DNA from: Misgurnus anguillicaudatus
Taxonomy: Eukaryota > Chordata > Actinopteri > Cypriniformes > Cobitidae
Length of the DNA: 64,000 bases
Assembly: GCF_027580225.2 (NCBI RefSeq)
Contig: NC_073358.2
Location: 28,236,501 to 28,300,500 of the forward strand
Reading direction: 5' to 3'
A program made the position numbers and the translations under genes. The notes below the pieces were generated by a model. That model saw only the letters and a list, made by a program, of their open reading frames with translations. It was not told where the DNA came from and did not search any database. This document shows, piece by piece, positions 1-14,611 of the stretch. Position 1 is the stretch's first letter; every line of letters starts with the position of its first letter.

Positions 1-1169
1 GTGGAGTCACTCACACACCATCATAGCGACACAATTACTAGACAATATCATCGCCCCAACCTTCTGGTCCCCCAGATGCCCTATCACAGTGGGCCCCCTT
101 GTGTATCCGATCCAGGGTGAAGAAATAGGAAATAAACAAAATCATGACTTCGTATAATTTATATCACGTTTTTAGTCCCAAACAGCTAACTATAGATCCT
201 TTAAATGGGTTGTTATGCTTCTAGTTTACTTGTTATATATAAATATAAAGGCATATGTGTAAATTACAGCATATTTGTATTTATATTATCTTCATGGTTA
301 TCTTTATAGTATACACTGTAAAAAGTGAAAAGTTGGATCGGCTAAAAGTTACTTTAATTGGTAAATAAAATATTTAAAAATAAAAATAATCTTTTAGTCC
401 TTACTTTTCCATTATTCTGAGGTGACTCAATCTGACACTAACTTCTTGATCATCATATTTTTATTCATGACAACGGTACTTTAATCATCTTCGAAAGTAA
501 ATGAGAAACAGAGTAAGACAAACCTTACACATCTCAAAGCCATAATGCTGCATTGATACTAAGAATATCATTTTAAACCTTTTAACTCTCATTTAAATTA
601 AGCTGAAATGACAAAATGGCAACACTGATTTTTCTACACTCAAATAGGTCTCTCAAATAAAAAATATACATCCACATTACATAAAGTCAGTAAATGAAGA
701 TTAAATGATTAACTCTAACAGAACCCATATTATTTGTAATAAGTTAACATAATAACAATAAATAACAGCAATCTATAAGCACAATACAAGAACTCCTATT
801 GCCTTAGAGTACAGACAAACCAAACGTACGAACTTATGATTAAAAAATATAAAGAAAAACTTTGTCCCATAAAAAGCAGGTTGTATTTGCAATGATACTA
901 AGAAGTTCCACTTCAGTTATTTGTATGATTGCATGTGAAGATGGGTATTTTAGTGAATATTTGTGTTGTAAAAGTGTAAGCAGGCAGAGTTTGTGTGTGT
1001 GTGTGTGCTATGCGCATGTGTGTGCCAGTATGTGTGTGTGTGTGAGGTAAATAGTTAATAATGATGACTGATGATCATTAGACTTGGGAAGTCCCATCCC
1101 TCTCAACCAATCACAGAGCAGATCTGGATTATTAAGAACCAGAATTTATCTGTTTCCAAATGTGCACCT
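1..1169. other. AT-rich sequence downstream of crx, no gene seen
   Basis: AT-rich DNA without a convincing exon in either strand. The only local structure is a short GT-rich stretch near 990-1045. Open frames here are short and resemble no family I recognise. Confidence 0.5.
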
Positions 1170-1175
1170 TTTATT
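1170..1175 (-). promoter_or_regulatory. candidate crx polyadenylation signal
   Basis: The minus strand reads AATAAA about 160 nt beyond the crx stop codon. This is the first canonical hexamer seen downstream. Position only; cleavage site not tested. Confidence 0.45.
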
Positions 1176-1333
1176 CCCTCTGAGGTCATACCTCAGTCCT
1201 GCTGATTCCATCCTTTTCAACATCACAATGTCTTCGGCATTTAAAGCAAATGTACCTATTTTCTTTACCCTCCTTCCTCCCTGCACTCTTCTTCAATTTC
1301 TCTTTTTCTCTCACGTTTTCTTCACTTTCTCTC

Positions 1334-3308
<1,975 letters not shown>

Positions 3309-3750
3309 TCTTGGGACGATCGGGTCTTTTACACACTCTCTCACTGTTGCTCTCCCTCCCTCTCTCTATCCCCTCTCTCTCACTCACTCACTTTTTATCT
3401 GTTACGCTCTTTACGGGCTGGGGGTCCTGCCTTGCTCCTCTTTGCCCGCGCCTGGCGCGTGCGGCAGTCCGTCAGTCTCGCGGCTTTCCGGACACCTGTT
3501 GATGCTTTATCGCTCCTCAGTGTCTGGGACAAGCTTACACTCTTGTTCAAGTTTAATACATGCGTTGCGTTGAATATGAAAAGTAATCGTTTGCTTTCAA
3601 ATTTAAGGAAAAGTTATAAATGTAAATATTAGGCATATAAACATATGTTTCAGACCTAGCGTTATACTTAAGGCGCGTGTCCCTTGGATGAGACCGTTCA
3701 GGAGCAGGACCCTATGAGCAATAAGAGAGCTCGCAGCTAATCATAAAGTA

Positions 3751-3808
<58 letters not shown>
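3751..3808. repeat. (TC)n microsatellite
   Basis: Almost uninterrupted CT/TC dinucleotide run of about 58 bp, some 450 bp upstream of the crx start codon. Confidence 0.9.
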
Positions 3809-3810
<2 letters not shown>

Positions 3811-5324
3811 CCACCTTTGACGTTTATGAACACGTGGTGCTACAATGGGAAATTGTGTGCTAAAACATTAAAACTAAGAAACTGCAATAAACTAAGCCTA
3901 TATAAAAATAATAATAACAGTCTTCAGTTAATGTAGGGTACCCTAATATTTGATGCAATATTTGAATTTTAGAGTATTTTATAAAATAGCATTTGAAGTT
4001 TTTCTTTTAGATTAAAAACCCCGTAAACCAAACTGACATTTTTCTGCCAAACAGCGTTTTTATTAAATAAAAGAATGAAATATTTCATGATTTTTTGTTA
4101 CAAAATGTGTAGTGAATTTGTGAAATACCGGCATATTGCTTTTATTTCGCTTGACACGTTTTACAGATGCGATAAATATTTGAAAAAGGCTTCGAACTAC
4201 TTTAAATATATCAAAATATACTTGTAAACGAAACATAAATTATGGCATTAGTGCCAGGGCATAAAAATCTAATTTCGATCATTAACGTAAAACACTTAAC
4301 GTTCAAAAATCCTTTCTCCTGTGCATATTTTTGTTCTTTTACAATTTTCAGCATAACAATATTTTATTTAATTGTCTTTAAACTGATTAAAAATAATTTT
4401 GTTTAACATTTTTACTTGTCGCGTTTATCTGCTGAACACACACAATAAGGTAACACTTTATAAAGGCTGTATTTGTTAGCATTGTTGTATTGCATCGTAT
4501 TGCATTTACTAATGTACAATACTTCCACATCATATAGCCTAATCTTAGTTCAAGATCATTTTACCATTTAATAAAACATAAACAATTGTATTGGGATCAA
4601 ATAAAATGAACAAAGATCAATAAATGCTGAAAAACTATACTGATCATTCTTTGTTTATGTTAACTAATATATTTACTAATGTTACAAACTTTTAAAGAGT
4701 TACCCAAAAGAATAATGCAAAAATATATATAAAAAAAACCTCAATATATATATATATTTAAATGTTTAAATAGTCTTTTTAAATGAAGTTTTACATCAAA
4801 TAACCTGGAAAACATTAACACCCACACACACATACCCACACACACACACTCACACAGTAGAATTATCATAATATGCTTTATGTGAAAAGTCTCTTAACCT
4901 GGATAAAGAGAGGAAAGAGAGATTTCTCATCAGACCACAAGAGGAGAGTAGGACTGACAGAATGCATACTGTAAATGTCCCATTGGGGAAACAACATCAC
5001 AGGACCAGAAAAGGAAAAATATATAATCTGGACAACATAAAGGAGAGCTAAATGAAATGATGTGTGGATAAAGGATGAAGAATGAAGAAGAATGCTATTT
5101 TGACTATGGAAGACAGGAAAAGAAAACAGAAGAACAGCCATATGGAAAGAGTGCATGGTTAACCAGAAGATTTCAGACATATTTGCACAAAGCTGTTAAA
5201 AGTTTGCTGTAATAGAATATGTTATATAGTCTATAGAAAAAAATCATGTTTTATGTAGAAATCTAAGTTGTACTGCATTGTGTGTTTGGATGTTAGTGAC
5301 AGAGTGAGAGAAAGTGTGTGTGTC

Positions 5325-5373
<49 letters not shown>

Positions 5374-6790
5374 GAGAGGCAAAGGCGAGAGAGAGAGAGA
5401 CAGAGAGAGGCAAAGGCGAGAGAGAGAGGCGTTAGATAGCAATCAAGGAGAACTGTATGTGATAGGTTGGCTTAAAACAGGGACACTGCAGACAGGTTTG
5501 TTTGGCTGTGATCACGATATATCTCATCCCTCCTGAGTACAGCACAAACTCTACAGCCAACTCTAAAGGACAAAAAGAGCCTTCAGAATTCCCAAATTTT
5601 AATGTCAGGATTATTTATAAATAAATTTATTTTAAACTTGTATAAATGACCCTAAATATAAAACATATATGTACTGTCAAAATTCTGAATACATGACTAT
5701 GATGGGAACCTGTTTACTACATCTACTGTATTATAAATTTAATATTTTGAGAAGTTGACAAAGATGCACATTTTTATTATGTTATATTTTGTCTATATAT
5801 TTCTTTCTTCAAACCTTTGTAGGTTAACTACACCACTGCTTAAATTCACAGGGATTGGGAAAATGTATTTATAGATGAGCACCTATACACATTTTAGTTT
5901 GCCCTTGCAACAGGTCATGGGTTGATGTTTCTGCTTGTCACTGGCAATGACAATCATGATGTTTACTGTATAGCATTTTAAACCTTTGAAATACAAATTT
6001 CTCAGTTAAAAATATGGTTTAGAGAATGTGATTGTGAAGTAACTTAATATAAAAAATTTTATTAACATCGTAATTTCATTATTAACATAAAGGATGGAGA
6101 AGGTGAAACATTTCAATATAAATGTATTAAAAAAAGCCTTATTCATTTGATCTGGAAAATATGACCTATAAAAAATATAGTTGGCTATATAAAAATATTT
6201 TATACTATGTATAAAAATGTTAATGATGAAATACACTATATTGACACAATTTTATTTACATTAACACATTCAGCAGATGCTTTTACAAAGTGTTATGCAG
6301 TGGATTAAAGTGATACATTTTTGTATCAGAATGTAATTTACTAACATAATAGTATAATGATAAATAATTTTTTTAAAGGTTTAAAATACATATTTCTACA
6401 TTCGAACATACAATTAGTGCCAGGATTCACATTGTAAATTCTGATTATTCATAATGTGACATACTACTGATCAGATTACTGACTGTTTTCTTGTAATGTT
6501 TCTGCATTTTACAAATTATGATATCACAGTACATGCCTGTTTTTCAGTGGTTGTGCTTTGTTTGTTACTATATTTTATTATTGTTTTTTATTCACAGTTC
6601 AGAAAGATTAGTTTTTGTTGTTTGTGTCAGTGTGCGATTGTTTGTGTGTTTATGTGTTGGGATCTCAGCTGGTGTGCCTGCAGAAGGGGAAGTTTGGGTA
6701 GATGGTGCCGTGGGGTTGGGGGTGGGTGGACCAGTCCGTCCATCTGGCATCAACCAGCTACGCAGGCACAAGAGCAATTATGGAAGTGGA
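3809..6790. other. crx-kptn interval, proximal part: AT-rich, no gene seen
   Basis: No exon recognised on either strand. The stretch holds a GA-rich microsatellite near 5330-5430. At about 6255-6300 there is a short piece resembling the reverse of a fish SINE tail (attcagcagatgctttta). Confidence 0.4.
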
Positions 6791-6812
6791 CTAAACTCTA
6801 ATCCGCAGGCAT

Positions 6813-6850
<38 letters not shown>

Positions 6851-7032
6851 GAACACATTTGTACAGAAATACACAACCAACATCGCAAAAACATTCAATC
6901 TGAGTGGAGAGTTTGATGAAATAAACGATAATGTTGTCATGCAAAAGGGAAACACGGGTAGAGGAATGAATGTGTAGATTGGGTTAAAGAAGGGCCAGTG
7001 AGAGATCGATAGATAGATAGAGAGATCGATAA

Positions 7033-7128
<96 letters not shown>

Positions 7129-7300
7129 TCTTGGGAGGGAGGGAGGGAGGGGGGTAGAGGGGTAGTGGGCCGCATCATTGCAGGCACACTCCTTCAGTTA
7201 ATCCAGATTAGGCAGTCTAAAAAGGAGCGGCTTAATCTGCAGGCCAGCCAGTAATACACAGAACGCTGTCAGCACCAATCAGTCACACAATTCTAATCCC
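6790..7300. promoter_or_regulatory. cluster of TAATCC-type (OTX/CRX) sites upstream of crx
   Basis: TAATCC occurs at 6799-6804, 7199-7204 and 7294-7299. GATTAGG (reverse CCTAATC) is at 7206-7212 and TAATCT at 7233-7238. A GCTGTCAGCA sequence at about 7265-7274 resembles half of a MARE/NRL site. Four sites fall within about 100 bp of otherwise non-repetitive DNA, 3.9 kb upstream of the crx start. Enhancer function is inferred; TAATCC is the known target of K50 homeodomains including CRX itself. Confidence 0.4.
7012..7125. repeat. (GATA)n followed by (GA)n microsatellite
   Basis: Compound microsatellite: GATA units with small interruptions up to about 7085, then a GA run to about 7125. Confidence 0.9.
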
Positions 7301-8446
7301 CAAAGAAACACACGCTGGACACACACACACGCACACACAATAAACAATGTCAGCTGAGCATATATATTAATTTACGGTCTGACAATCAAACAACAAATTA
7401 TTTACTGTAAATATGTGATAAAAACAGTTACAAATTTTACTAAAGTTACTTACAGATGCAAATGCCTTCCTACTGACTACTGCAACTTCTTAAAAAACAA
7501 AAACTGGCCTGGGAAAGAAATTGTTGATGGAATCTCCTCTGTTCTAACCCAATAGAGCTGTTATATCCAGAATAAGTAAAAGTGAGTAGTGGGTACTTTT
7601 TTGATGATGTGTTAAATGTATGCTCCCCCCTTTTTTGTTTCAACAAACCCTGTTGTATAAACAAACTGATAAAATGCAGTATAAAGGTGAGTAGAATGAT
7701 AAAGACAACCAGTGATATGATAATAAAGACAACTGGTGGGGACAGACTTTGGGTCACAAATTAAAAAGGGTTTTAATGTCAGTGGGGTTGTATGATGAAA
7801 AGGTCCCAATAACCGATTGACAGCTTGCTTGGCCCCCTAGTGGAGTCATATATTTTAAAGCATAGGTCTTCTATGTAAAACTTCAGGGGATGTAAAAATT
7901 GTCAGTGAAGGAAAAGGTAGCTGATGTTTGCATCCATTTCTTATAACTCATAATCCTAGGCATCTTTTGTTAACAAATGGTCCAAAGTGTTTACTTTTGC
8001 ATTGATTGTGGTGATGTTTAACTTAACTTAGGGGAAGGAATATGGTTTCTTTCTTGTAAATTTGTGGTATAGCTCATATATGTTTCCTTCTACAAAAGCA
8101 AGACATTTTTCAGTCACAGCCTACTTAAAGCCTGTGCACAGTTAGTGTACGTGCGCTGCGGTGTGCATCATCACCCGTAATGAGCTGAAGCTAGCACACC
8201 ATTATCATACAGAACCTTAATTGTGCGTTGCTCAGTCTAGTATGCCATGGACTTCATTTTGTGAAGGACCCCCTTTCTGACATATATTAACCTGTATATT
8301 TATATTAGGGCAATAAGTAGTTTTTACAAACATACCTTACAAAAAAAATGCGTGTGCATCCCGAGACAAAACAATGCCACTGGTATATTAATATGTCAAT
8401 GCAAGCTGTTTTCAGTTAAGCTCAACCAATCATTTTAGTCTTTTAT

Positions 8447-8728
8447 AGGGATAGCCTAGTTCACCCAAAAATAAAAATTCTGTCAACATTTACTCACTAT
8501 CATTTTGTTACAAATCTGTATAAATTGAATTGTTCTGATGAACACAAAGTAAGATATTTTGAGAAATGTTTGTAGCCAAACTATTCGTGGACCAGATTCA
8601 CTTCCATAGTAGGAAAAAATAATACTATGGAAGCAAATGGGGTCCACGAACGGTTTGATTACAAACATTTCTCAACACGAGGGTGAGTAAATGATGACAG
8701 AATTTTAATTTTTGGGTGAACTATCCAT
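8447..8728. mobile_element. MITE with AGTTCACCCAAAAAT terminal repeats
   Basis: The left end reads tagttcacccaaaaat and the right end is its inverse, atttttgggtgaacta. The internal inverted segments also match (tttactcac and gtgagtaaa). About 280 bp with no coding capacity. Related copies lie near 22.64, 27.82, 40.56 and 62.92 kb. Confidence 0.75.
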
Positions 8729-9095
8729 TTAAATCCTGTCTGGGAAACAGCCCCTTAGAAATAAACATGAACACAAATAAAACTATAATAATGTTTGATA
8801 GACTTGTTTTGCTTTTTGAAAATGTCTGTGTACCTCTTAGATTAGAACCTTCTCGGATCTTTCTGAGATCCCCGGGCCCGCACCCCAATCTGAAAATCCC
8901 TGACTCCTGAGACCTCACTTCGCGCTTTCGGAGCCGCCGAGCGCCCCCTCTAGGTGACAATATTGTATTTCATTGAAAACCAATTATGAGTAGAAATCCA
9001 AGAAAATTTAGCGAATTACTTCACCCAAACCGGAAAATAGAAAAGAAATTAGAAAAAAAGAAAATCAGCAATTCGCAACTTCTAGCGGAAAACTG

Positions 9096-9101
9096 CACGT
9101 G
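9096..9101. promoter_or_regulatory. CACGTG E-box upstream of kptn
   Basis: CACGTG, in the context TGCACGTGATA, lies about 215 bp upstream of the kptn ATG. It resembles the TFEB/MITF (CLEAR) core. A single site; function is inferred only. Confidence 0.3.
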
Positions 9102-9311
9102 ATAATTCACTGAAGAAGTTTATTGATCTTCGTCGACATCTGATGACGACAACATAAATCGAAGGCTCTGATTTGTCAAGAGTAACGTAAGCAAAAGATG
9201 ATTGGTTGCATTTACTCACAAGCCCTCCTACCACCGGATGTTTACTGATTTCATTCGTGTGACCAGAGTGAAATCTATCTGAATTTATTCTTTGCTTCTC
9301 TTGGATGTAAT

Positions 9312-12300
9312 ATGTTGCCGAATAAAAAAGTTTTGTGTCCATTTGTGGAAGACAGTTTCAGTCGATTTCCTTCGCAGAGCAACATATATGGACTGTGCCA
9401 AGCAGGCGACCAGGAGTTGCTGGCAGCGACTTTGAAGGGTAAAGTGGTGTGCTTCAGGTACCAGGATCTGCAGAAGAAGATCAGACCCGTGGCAAAAGAA
9501 ATTCAGTTCACGTACATACCAGGTTAAACCCTGAATGTTTGCTTTTGAAACCTATTTGTGTTTTTTGCATGCTTGCATCTGCAAAATTGTCTTTATCTGT
9601 TAATACAGTTGATGCAGAAATTGTCTCCATTGATGCGTTCAACAAATCAGCACCTAAAAGAGGACTAGTCGTAGGCATAACCTTCATCAAGGTGTGTATA
9701 TCTAGAACTAATTAACAAAAATCATGTCACTGGGTATTTAAATAAATTATCTCTCTTAATATCAGTTAATAACAGTTAATAACAGTTTTGGAGATGATTT
9801 GCCATCATTTTCATGTCAGATAAAAATGTGAGAAATCTAAAAAATGTTCTCTTTCCTTACAGGACTCAGGCGATAAAGCAACTCCATTTCTTAACATTTA
9901 CTGTGATTATGAACCTGGCTCAGAGTTTAACCTGGAGTCTATAGCACGTGTGTTTGTCAATTGAAAATCCTTACTTTCTTTAGAATCTATAGGATGAACA
10001 TGAATTATACTGCTTAAATTACTGCTTGAAGGAAAACACCACCGTTTTCGATATTTTGCTATGTTCTTGCCTCAACTTAGACGTGTTGATACATACATAT
10101 CTTTGTTCGGTGCGTGCACTTGATCTTTGTGCAGCGCGTCGTGAATGTGTTGGCGTTTGGCCTGGCCCCGTTCATTCCTTGGGATCCAAACGGGGATGAG
10201 TTTGGAAGCTGCCAAACACTTCCATGCTTTCCCTATTTAAAGACTGTCACATGAGTAGTTACACGAGCAAGTGGTGGCACTAGACAAAACGTGGTGATTT
10301 TTTTTAGGCGGATGAAGATAGGAGCTATATTGTGTGGCGGAGGAGCGCTTGGTTTGTAGCACTTTGACTTCGGCGCACAGTAACTTCATCACTTCTGACT
10401 CCTCCTCCTCTCGCTCAAACTTCCGTCAATATTGCTGCGCCTGAGGTCAAAGTGCTGCAAACTAGTTCAGTTCAGTTCAGTATTTATTTATCCCCGTAGG
10501 GAAATTTGGGTTGCAGCGAAACCCTCACTCAGACATTTGTCAATTTTCACATTGGCATATGTATGTACATATATATATGTATACACACACATACACATAT
10601 ATAAAAAATAAAGAATAATAATAAATAGTAAAAACCTAATTATAGCATGTAGTCTGGGGACTATTTATCAACTTCCACTAGGAGGAGAGGAATTTAAAAA
10701 AAAAAAACTAAGTGCTCTTCCGCCATACAATGTAGTTCTCACATTTTATCTGCTTAAAAGATTGCAGCTTTTTATTTTGTGCCACCATACTTACGTGTGT
10801 AACAGCCTTTAAATGGGGAAAGCATGGAGGTGTTTGGTGGCTTTTGGGTTCATCCCTGTTTGGATCCTGGGGAATGAATGGGGCTAGGCTAAATGCTAAC
10901 ACATTCACAACACACTGTACAAAGATTAAGTGCACGCATTGGGGGGAGATGGTTATGTGTTAATTCGTCTTAATTGAGTTGAGGTAGGAGCATAGTGAAG
11001 TGTTGAAAATGGTGGTGTTTTTCTTTAAAAAGACTTAAAAGTTGAACTTCATGTGGTATAAATGTCTGTTTTGAATATGATTTTATTCATTTTTTTAATA
11101 GAAAGCTGTTTAAATCTAGAACTGCAATTTACACCCTTCCAGCTTTATCACACAGAGTGAGTGTATATTTGTGTTTTATCATTTGTGTTAAAATTAAGAT
11201 ATTAGTGAGGATTATATGCGCACACCATATATTTACATATAGAACAGTAGACATAATGTACGAAATCATGCAGTAAAATGTGTGTTACGTGTCATGCTCT
11301 TTATTGATTTGCAGGGTGCATTGTGGAGATGGATCCAGTGAGACTGTTTTTCTTCTCAGTGGACACGATCAGTGTATACATCTTTATAAAGAGGTCAGTC
11401 CATTAGATAATTTGCGACATAATCCAAATAATTTTATTTTTACAGTTGCCTTTAATTCTTAGATTTTTTCTCTTATGTCTTTCATTTTCTGTCTCTGATT
11501 AGTAGAATGCCTCTTTGCACCAATTTGAGGAACAACCAGTAGAAAAACTCTTTCCTGAACTGCAAGAGCTACCAAGCAAGTAAGTTTGTTTGTTTGTTTT
11601 CATGCAATAGGTCGGATGGATGTGTGTTAACTATTGTACTTTGTGTGCATTGCAATGTGTTATGGATGGATGTGTTGAGTATTGATGAAAATCGTCGCCT
11701 CACTGCGTTTGGATGTCAGAATGGTTCTGTGGGACTTTCTCTTGTCAACCAAAAGGGACCTGGTAAGAAACACACTTACACTAATTTGCTCTTGTTCTCT
11801 TTTTCTATAATCCAAAATTTTTTTCACAAACCCAATATTTCCCATTGATTGTTATGATGCATTTTTCTGTGTATCAGAGATTCTCCAGAACTGGCGTATA
11901 CAGCATGACAGTCCCATATCCACGGTGTTACTGTTCCCTTTACCACAGCAGCACCTGAACACCAATACAAATGGTGCGTTCACAGTATTTAAGTCTTTAA
12001 GTCCCTTTTATTTTTAGTATATTGAATATTACAGCACACGTCTAGAGTCCACAGTTTAAAAGCTTATATAACACAGTTAAGTTTATATTCACAATTGCAC
12101 ACTGACTCTGTTTTTCAGCAGGTAGTCAAAAGTTAACATTTAATCTCCTGGTAACCAGTGCAATAGAGATGGCTGTTGTTTACAGGTTAGTGTGCGTCTC
12201 TTGTTCTGCACCATGTCTATAAGTATCAGTGCTTACTTGTGTTCATCTTTGTAAATTTTGTGTATTATGTGTGTGTGATCAGGGATGTGGAGCAGTATGG

Positions 12301-12924
12301 ATTGAGCAAACAGCGGTGTTTAGCAGAAAGTGATCAGTGTGACGCAGTTGTCTGTGCTCTCGTTGTTGATCTAGACTTTGATGGAGAAAATGAATTGTTG
12401 CTGGGAACATACGGACAGGTAACAAAAGTTTGTCCGAATTAAATAGCTTATTACACACATTTGGGTATCAGTGTGTACAAATAAGTGTTTGATTTGTGAC
12501 CTGTAGGAGCTGCTGTGTTATAAATTTTATCCATCAATGGGAGCTCCTGAAGATAAGTTACAGTTGCTGTGGAGACGGAGTTTTAAAAGTCCTCTCCTGT
12601 CATTGATTTATCTTGACCTGACAGGTGATGGACTGAAAGAACTCGCTGTTCTTACCTTGAAAGGACTGCATATACTACAGGTGACTATCGGCTAAGCAGA
12701 TTTTTCTGCAAATCTTAGAATGTATTAAAATTATTGTTTGTAGATAATTGAACTGTTTGTGTTTATTTTGTTATCATTTCTACCTACAGCACAGTCTGAG
12801 CTCAACAGCTGATCTTGTTCTTCATCGTTTGGCAAGTTTAGTATCAAGACTGCCTGTTACAGACCAACCAGTCAAAAACCAAGAGACTGAACAAAGTAAT
12901 GAACAGAGTGCTTCAGGCACCTAA
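9312..12924 (+). CDS. kptn: kptn, kaptin (KICSTOR subunit)
   Basis: Exons: 9312-9522, 9609-9691, 9863-9947, 11102-11156, 11315-11393, 11506-11579, 11656-11762, 11878-11973, 12122-12185, 12283-12418, 12507-12680, 12790-12924. Together they give 432 aa (human kaptin 436). Recognisable stretches are [11 protein letters not shown] near the start, [37 protein letters not shown], and the acidic DLDFDGENE and DLTGDGLKE repeats (FG-GAP-like) at about residues 312-325 and 365-378. In the family, kaptin with ITFG2, SZT2 and C12orf66 forms KICSTOR, which anchors GATOR1 to lysosomes and restrains mTORC1. All splice sites are GT-AG except the acceptor before 11656, which reads GCAA. Exon 9 has a tandem CAGCAG acceptor. 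kptn is divergent from crx and convergent with hnrnpl. Confidence 0.95.
10030..11034. mobile_element. 1 kb foldback DNA element in kptn intron 3
   Basis: Left terminus AGGAAAACACCACC pairs with right terminus GGTGGTGTTTTTCT. Long arms of roughly 340 bp each are inverted copies; for example gtgaatgtgttggcgttt on the left matches the complement of aaatgctaacacattcac on the right. Flanks are TTGA on the left and TTAA on the right, consistent with a decayed TTAA target duplication. No transposase is encoded. Confidence 0.8.
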
Positions 12925-13311
12925 TACAAATTTTAACATGATATGTATTTATTTTTGTCTGAAAGATGTTTATGGATATTAAGAGCTGACGTATTAAAGA
13001 GCTTGTCCTTCTTTTTAATAACCAGCAGCCTTCAGGTTTTGTATTACACTGGCAAATTTTTGATTTCATTTGTTATGGTTGGTTGGAGATGGTTGTTATC
13101 TGCAAACAAGAGAAAGATTATAAGTGCACACTAAACTAGTTTCATTTTAAGCTTGTTATGGTGTGTATATACCTTATCCACAGTAGAGGGCGCCCTCTCT
13201 CAACCAACCATATTACAGTAAAGTACCATTTACAGTTTTACTTTTCAGTGCATTCAAAAGTTGTGGTTTGAAATGATCAGAAGCAACACAGCATCAATAT
13301 TTTATAGTTAA
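12925..13311. other. kptn 3' flank
   Basis: Sequence beyond the kptn stop, presumably 3' UTR. ATTAAA near 12992 could serve as a polyadenylation signal. No further gene seen. Confidence 0.35.
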
Positions 13312-14611
13312 AGGGGACATTTCACAAGACGTTTGAATAAATATTTGGCATCCCCAGTGTTCGTTTGTAAAGTTCTAGCTCAAAATATCATATAGAAAAT
13401 GTATTATAGCAAGCTAAAATTGCCATTTTGTAGGTGTGAGGAAAAATGTGCTGTTTGGGTGTGTCCTTTAAAATGTAAATGAGCTGATCTCTGCACTAAA
13501 TGGCAGTGTCATGGTTGGATAGTGCAGATTAAGGGGTGGTATTATCCCCTTCTGACATCACAAGGGAAGCCAAATTTCAGGCTATTTTTTCACATGCTTG
13601 CAGAGAATGGTTTACCAAACCTAAGTTACTGGGTTGATCATTTTCACTTTTTTTGGTTGATTAGAAGCACTCGGTACCCAATTAGCACTTAAAGGAATAT
13701 TCCATTTTCTTAAAAGAAAAATCCAGATAATTTACCATGTCATCCGGGATGTTGATGTCTTTCTTTGTTCAGTCGAGAAGAAATTGTGTTTTTTGAGGAA
13801 AACGTTGCAGGATTTTTCTCATTTTAATGGACTTTAATAGAGCCCAACATTCAATACTCAACTCAACACTCAACAGTTTTTTTCAACGGAGTTTCGGAGA
13901 TCTGTGAACGATCCCAGGCGAGGCATAAGGGTCTTATCTAGCAAAACGATTGTTAAATAAAAAATATGCTCATTTAAACCACAACTTTTCGTCTAGGTCT
14001 GGTCCAGCGCGACCTAACGTAAATGCGTAGTTACGTAGGGAGGTCACGTGTTACATATATAAAACGCACATTTGCGGACCATTGTAAACAATAAACTGAC
14101 ACAAAGACATTAATTAGTATCAGTTGACATACAACAATGTAGGAACGGTCCTCCTTCAACACATTTGTAAACACTGGGGCGGAGTTTCGCGTTCGTCCTC
14201 TGTGACCTCTTGACGTCATGGCGTATTGCGTGGGGTCACGCTGGCGCATCACGACTGGATTTAGACGAGAAATTGTGCTTTAAAAATTTATATTTTTTTT
14301 CTTGTCAAAAATGGTTTTCGCTAGATGGGACCCTTATGCCTCGTTTGGGATTGTTTATGGTCCTTTGAAACTCGTTTGAAAAAAACTGTTAGGTGTTAGG
14401 CATTAAATGTTGGGCTCTATTAAAGTCCATTAAAATGAGAAAAATTCCTGCAACGTTTTCCTCAAAAAACATAATTTCTTCTCGACTGAACAGGGAAAGA
14501 CATCAACATTTTGGATGACATGGTGGTGAGTAAATTATCTGGATTTTTCTTTTAAGAAAATGGAATATTCCTTTTAACACGGAAAAAGCCAGATTTTCAT
14601 GATTTTCCCCT
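13312..14611. mobile_element. TTAA-flanked MITE (AGGGGACATTTC family) interrupted by a foldback element
   Basis: Starts AGGGGACATTTC after TTAA (13308-13311) and ends CCCCT before TTAA (14612-14615). Its body matches the copies at 15738-16231 and 48526-48870 (caaaatggcatcc-like start, gaagcactgg near the end). The match breaks at TTAA 13689-13692, where a second element is inserted, and resumes after 14577. Confidence 0.8.
13693..14573. mobile_element. Foldback element nested in the MITE
   Basis: Left end AGGAATATTCCATTTTCTT and right end AAGAAAATGGAATATTCCT are inverse copies. The inverted arms extend about 290 bp each. TTAA borders both sides, with one extra T at the right. A second copy lies at about 49918-50828. 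Confidence 0.85.

Noticed and set aside
6496..6916. Plus-strand frames of 101 and 132 aa
   Set aside because: Overlap a CA microsatellite and the TAATCC-site cluster; composition is low-complexity and no family is recognised.
11611..11655. Extension of kptn exon 7 using the AG at 11609-11610
   Set aside because: It stays in frame, but the intron would be only 31 nt and the added 15 residues have no counterpart in kaptin; reported as a finding instead.
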